Source of the DNA: Oscillospiraceae bacterium
GTDB lineage: Bacteria; Bacillota; Clostridia; Oscillospirales; Oscillospiraceae
Assembly (NCBI GenBank): GCA_902802215.1
Contig: CADCLH010000029.1
Location: 1-17,861 of the forward strand
Direction of reading: 5' to 3'
DNA: 17,861 bases
Positions 15,182-17,861 of the stretch are shown here, piece after piece. The position numbers were made by a program, and so were the translations under genes. Positions within the stretch are counted from its first letter, which is position 1. Every line of letters begins with the position of its first letter. Below the pieces are notes generated by a model. It saw only the letters and a list, made by a program, of their open reading frames with translations. It was not told the origin of the DNA and searched no databases.

Positions 15182-15217
15182 GGGATGACTGCGCGCAAGC
15201 GCGGTCATTCCTTGTTG
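15182..15217 (+). terminator. GNRA-capped hairpin between the mgsA-like gene and hisS
   Basis: A 13-bp stem (15182-15194 with 15199-15211, two G-U pairs) with a GCAA loop, followed by TTGTTG. It could be a weak terminator or a leader structure that limits read-through into hisS. I see no T-box pattern upstream of hisS. Confidence 0.5.
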
Positions 15218-15236
15218 TCCGAAAGGAAACCAGATT

Positions 15237-16592
15237 ATGGCAAAGGTGACGCCCCGGACCCTGTCCGGTTTTATGGAGCTGCCCCCGGCGCAGCAGATGA
15301 AGATGGAGCGCATGATGCAGATCCTGCGCGAGAGCTACGCCCTCTACGGCTTCACGCCGCTCGACACCCCGGTGATCGAGTCGGCCGAGGTCCTGCTCGC
15401 CAAGGGCGGCGGCGAGACCGAAAAGCAGATCTACCGCTTTCAAAAGGGCGACAGCGACCTCGCGCTGCGCTTCGACCTGACGGTGCCGCTGGCCAAATAC
15501 GTCGCGGCCCACTACGCGGAGCTGTCCTTCCCCTTCCGCCGCTACCAGATCGGCAAGGTCTACCGCGGCGAGCGCGCCCAGCGCGGCCGCTTCCGCGAGT
15601 TCTATCAGGCCGACATCGACGTGATCGGCGACGGGAAGCTCGACATCCTCAACGAGGCGGAGATCCCCGCCGTCATCTACAGCACCTTCACGAAGCTCGG
15701 GCTGACGAAGTTCCGCATCCGCGTCAACAACCGCAAGCTGCTCAACGGCTTCTACCGCATGAACGGCATGCAGGAGAAGGCCGGGGACATCATGCGCACC
15801 GTCGACAAGCTCGACAAGATCGGGCCCGAGAAGGTCAAGCTCCTGCTGATCGACGAGGTGAAGATGCTGCCCTGCAAGGCCGAGAACGTCCTCGACTTCA
15901 TGGCGATCCGCGGCACGAACGCCGAGGTGCTCGAAGCGCTCGAGCGCTACCGCGGCATGGACGAGGTCTTCGATCAGGGCCTCGACGAGCTGAACACCGT
16001 GGCGAAATATCTCACGGACTTCGGCGTGCCGGAGGAAAACTTCGCCGTCGATCTCACGATCGCGCGCGGCCTCGACTACTACACCGGCACGGTCTACGAG
16101 ACCGAGATGACCGAGCACCCCGAGATCGGCTCCGTCTGCTCCGGCGGGCGCTACGACAACCTGGCCGAGTACTACACCGACAGGCAGCTGCCCGGCGTGG
16201 GCATCTCCATCGGGCTGACGCGGCTGTTCTATGTGCTGGGCGAGCAGGGGCTGCTCAGCGACGAGATCGTCACCGCGCCCTGCGACGCGCTGGTGCTGCC
16301 GATGACCGAGGAGCTGGGCTTCGCCGTCTCCGCCGCCACCGCCCTGCGGCGCGCGGGCGTGCGCACGCAGCTCTACGCCGAGAAGAAGAAGTTCAAGGCG
16401 AAGATGAGCTACGCCGACAAGATCGGCGTGCCCTTCGCGGTCTTCATCGGCGAGGACGAGGTCAAGGAGGGCCTGCTGTCGGTCAAGGACATGCAGACCG
16501 GCGAGCAGGTGAAGCTCTCCCCCGACGAGGCGGCTAAGCGGATCTCCGCGCGCGTGGCCGAAAAAAACGCGGGCAGCGTGATCCGGGAGTAA
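15237..16592 (+). CDS. hisS: Histidyl-tRNA synthetase
   Basis: A 451-residue class II synthetase that charges tRNA(His), functioning as a dimer in the cytosol. Motif 2 is RYQIGKVYRGERAQRGRFRE (from R102). The His-specific motif ARGLDYYTG (276-284, with R277 the catalytic Arg equivalent) and SGGRYDNL (302-309) are followed by motif 3 GVGISIGLTRL. The C-terminal anticodon-binding domain starts near 345 (CDALVLPMTEELGFA). The N-terminus reads PRTLSGFMELPP instead of the common bacterial KGTxDxxP, recalling the form seen in actinobacteria, so this may be a separate HisRS lineage. AAAGGA precedes ATG 15237. aspS follows after 159 bases that hold a repeat element. The hisS-aspS order is common in Firmicutes. 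Confidence 0.95.
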   Translation: MAKVTPRTLSGFMELPPAQQMKMERMMQILRESYALYGFTPLDTPVIESAEVLLAKGGGETEKQIYRFQKGDSDLALRFDLTVPLAKYVAAHYAELSFPFRRYQIGKVYRGERAQRGRFREFYQADIDVIGDGKLDILNEAEIPAVIYSTFTKLGLTKFRIRVNNRKLLNGFYRMNGMQEKAGDIMRTVDKLDKIGPEKVKLLLIDEVKMLPCKAENVLDFMAIRGTNAEVLEALERYRGMDEVFDQGLDELNTVAKYLTDFGVPEENFAVDLTIARGLDYYTGTVYETEMTEHPEIGSVCSGGRYDNLAEYYTDRQLPGVGISIGLTRLFYVLGEQGLLSDEIVTAPCDALVLPMTEELGFAVSAATALRRAGVRTQLYAEKKKFKAKMSYADKIGVPFAVFIGEDEVKEGLLSVKDMQTGEQVKLSPDEAAKRISARVAEKNAGSVIRE

Positions 16593-16629
16593 GGGCTGCC
16601 TTCCCCTCAATACATGAACTGGATTTGCC

Positions 16630-16729
16630 GAGGTGGGAGGCTCCACCTCATCAGTCGCTTCGCGACAGCAAAGCTTGGAATGTCGCACGCTTCCCGCGCG
16701 TCAGCAGGCTTCTCCTCAAGGAGAAGCCT
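16630..16729. repeat. Multi-hairpin intergenic repeat element between hisS and aspS
   Basis: About 100 bases with three inverted repeats: GAGGTGG/CCACCTC (16630-16649, loop GAGGCT), GTCGC/GCGAC (16654-16666, loop TTC) and AGGCTTCTCC/GGAGAAGCCT (16706-16729, loop TCAA). The CTCATCAGTC and CTTCTCCTCAAGGAGAAGCC strings resemble short repeats that I recall scattered between genes of gut Clostridia. It has no coding capacity and no T-run, so hisS-aspS read-through is possible. Confidence 0.6.
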
Positions 16730-16751
16730 ATATGGAAAGGATGAATCGGAA

Positions 16752-17861
16752 ATGACACAGATGAGAACGCATACCTGCGGCGAGCTCCGCATGGAGCACG
16801 TGGGGCAGAAGGTCACCATCGTCGGCTGGTTGGAGAACGTCCGCGAGGTCGGCAGCAACTTCGCCTTTGTCGTCGTGCGCGACTTTTACGGCACCACCCA
16901 GGTCGTGGTGGAGACCGAGGAGATGATGCGCGCGGTCAAGGCCATCAACAAGGAGTCCACCATCTCCGTCGAGGGCACGGTGCGCGAGCGCGCCAGCAAG
17001 AACCCCAAGCTCCCGACCGGCGATATCGAGGTCGTGCCCGAGAAGATCGAGGTGCTGGGCCGCTGCCGCTACAACGAGCTGCCCTTTGAGATCAACCGCA
17101 GCCGCGAGGCCGACGAGCAGCAGCGCCTCAAATACCGCTATCTCGACCTGCGCAACCCTGCCGTCAAGAAGAACATCATCCTGCGTTGCAGCGTGATCTC
17201 CGCCCTGCGTCAGGCCATGAGCGAGCACGGCTTCCTGGAGATCACGACGCCCATCCTCACGGCCTCCAGCCCCGAGGGCGCGCGCGACTATCTGGTCCCG
17301 GCCCGCAAGCACCCGGGCAAGTTCTACGCCCTGCCCCAGGCTCCGCAGCAGTTCAAGCAGCTGCTGATGACCTCCGGCTTCGACCGCTACTTCCAGATCG
17401 CGCCCTGCTTCCGCGACGAGGACGCCCGCGGCGACCGCTCCCCCGGCGAGTTCTACCAGCTCGACATGGAGATGGCCTTCGCCACGCAGGAGGACGTGTT
17501 CGCGGTGCTCGAGGACGTGCTGCCGCCGATCTTCGCCAAATACGGCAGCTACGATATCGCCTCCTCCGCGCCCTTCAAGCGCATCCCCTATCTCGAAAGC
17601 ATGGAGACCTACGGCTCGGACAAGCCGGACCTGCGCATCGACCTTGTGCTTCAGGACATGACCGCCCTCGTCGCGGGCTCGGACTTCGGCCCCTTCGCCG
17701 CGGGCAACACCGTCAAGGCCATCGTGGTCGACGGCTGCGAGCTGACGCGCAAGCAGATCGACAAGCTCTGCGCCGACGTGGAGGTCCAGGCGGGCGCGAA
17801 GCCCTTCTGGTTCCGCCTCGACGAGAAGGGCGAGCTGGTCGGCGGCGTGTCCAAGTTCCTC
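16752..17861 (+). CDS. aspS: Aspartyl-tRNA synthetase, partial (C-terminus beyond the window)
   Basis: 370 of about 590 residues of a class IIb synthetase that charges tRNA(Asp). The N-terminal OB-fold anticodon domain spans about 1-105 (VTIVGWLENVREVGSNFAFV). The catalytic core has YRYLDLRNP, SSPEGARDYLVPARKHPGKF, the QAPQQFKQLLM flipping-loop/substrate region, and motif 2 FRDEDARGDR (220-229). YGSDKPDLR marks the start of the bacterial GAD insertion, so this is a bacterial-type enzyme. After motif 2, RSPGEFYQLDMEM has one residue more than the E. coli RQPEFTQIDVE and, from memory, matches alphaproteobacterial AspRS. Discriminating versus non-discriminating type cannot be decided. AAAGGA lies ten bases before ATG 16752, and an in-frame ATG at 16761 is a less likely start. 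Confidence 0.95.
   Translation, partial: MTQMRTHTCGELRMEHVGQKVTIVGWLENVREVGSNFAFVVVRDFYGTTQVVVETEEMMRAVKAINKESTISVEGTVRERASKNPKLPTGDIEVVPEKIEVLGRCRYNELPFEINRSREADEQQRLKYRYLDLRNPAVKKNIILRCSVISALRQAMSEHGFLEITTPILTASSPEGARDYLVPARKHPGKFYALPQAPQQFKQLLMTSGFDRYFQIAPCFRDEDARGDRSPGEFYQLDMEMAFATQEDVFAVLEDVLPPIFAKYGSYDIASSAPFKRIPYLESMETYGSDKPDLRIDLVLQDMTALVAGSDFGPFAAGNTVKAIVVDGCELTRKQIDKLCADVEVQAGAKPFWFRLDEKGELVGGVSKFL

Noticed and set aside
14898..16688. Minus-strand frame of 596 codons opposite the mgsA-like gene and hisS
   Set aside because: Antisense to two well-supported genes and without any recognisable motif.
16741..16755. Four-codon leader peptide (ATG AAT CGG AAA TGA) overlapping the aspS start
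   Set aside because: It has no separate ribosome binding site of its own and no attenuator-type codons, so it is most likely a chance frame.

Overview
The window reads as ordinary chromosome from a GC-rich member of the Clostridia, most likely an Oscillospiraceae/Ruminococcaceae-type gut bacterium. The reasons are strong GC-ending codon use, AGGAGG-type ribosome binding sites, sigma-A-like promoters, a DnaD-domain/DnaI-like pair, and a maf-mreC-mreD-mrdA cell-shape cluster. Two short palindromic intergenic repeat elements are also present. There are no rRNA or tRNA genes, CRISPR arrays, transposases or phage genes that I can recognise, and no gene-free stretch longer than about 190 bases.

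Layout. (1) 1-2994, minus strand: gluQ (glutamyl-Q tRNA(Asp) synthetase), then a dicarboxylate/amino-acid:cation symporter with altered ion- and substrate-site residues, then tyrA (prephenate dehydrogenase), which runs off the left edge. (2) 3074-6283, plus strand: a promoter, a GT-B/MGDG-synthase-like gene broken by two frameshifts, and a GPH-family (MelB-like) major-facilitator transporter. A palindromic repeat and a rho-independent terminator follow. (3) 6294-8194, minus strand: a DnaD-domain protein followed by a DnaC/DnaI-like helicase loader. (4) 8346-14594, plus strand: a U32 peptidase-family protein (RlhA-like), maf, mreC, mreD and mrdA (PBP2). The U32 and dnaD promoters are back-to-back and mirror-symmetric. 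(5) 14666-17861, plus strand: a promoter and a methylglyoxal-synthase family gene that lacks key catalytic residues, then hisS and aspS. aspS is cut by the right edge.

How they work together. Region 4 is the lateral-wall/elongasome module: MreC and MreD scaffold PBP2, and Maf and U32 are accessory housekeeping enzymes. Region 3 is replication initiation and restart. Region 5 is translation (two aminoacyl-tRNA synthetases) plus a methylglyoxal-synthase-like protein. Region 1 combines tRNA modification with aromatic amino acid synthesis and solute uptake. The least understood unit is region 2, an uncharacterised glycosyltransferase-like protein paired with a sugar-type transporter. The most unusual individual proteins are the active-site-degenerate methylglyoxal synthase homologue and the symporter that lacks the conserved Asp of its NMDGT motif.
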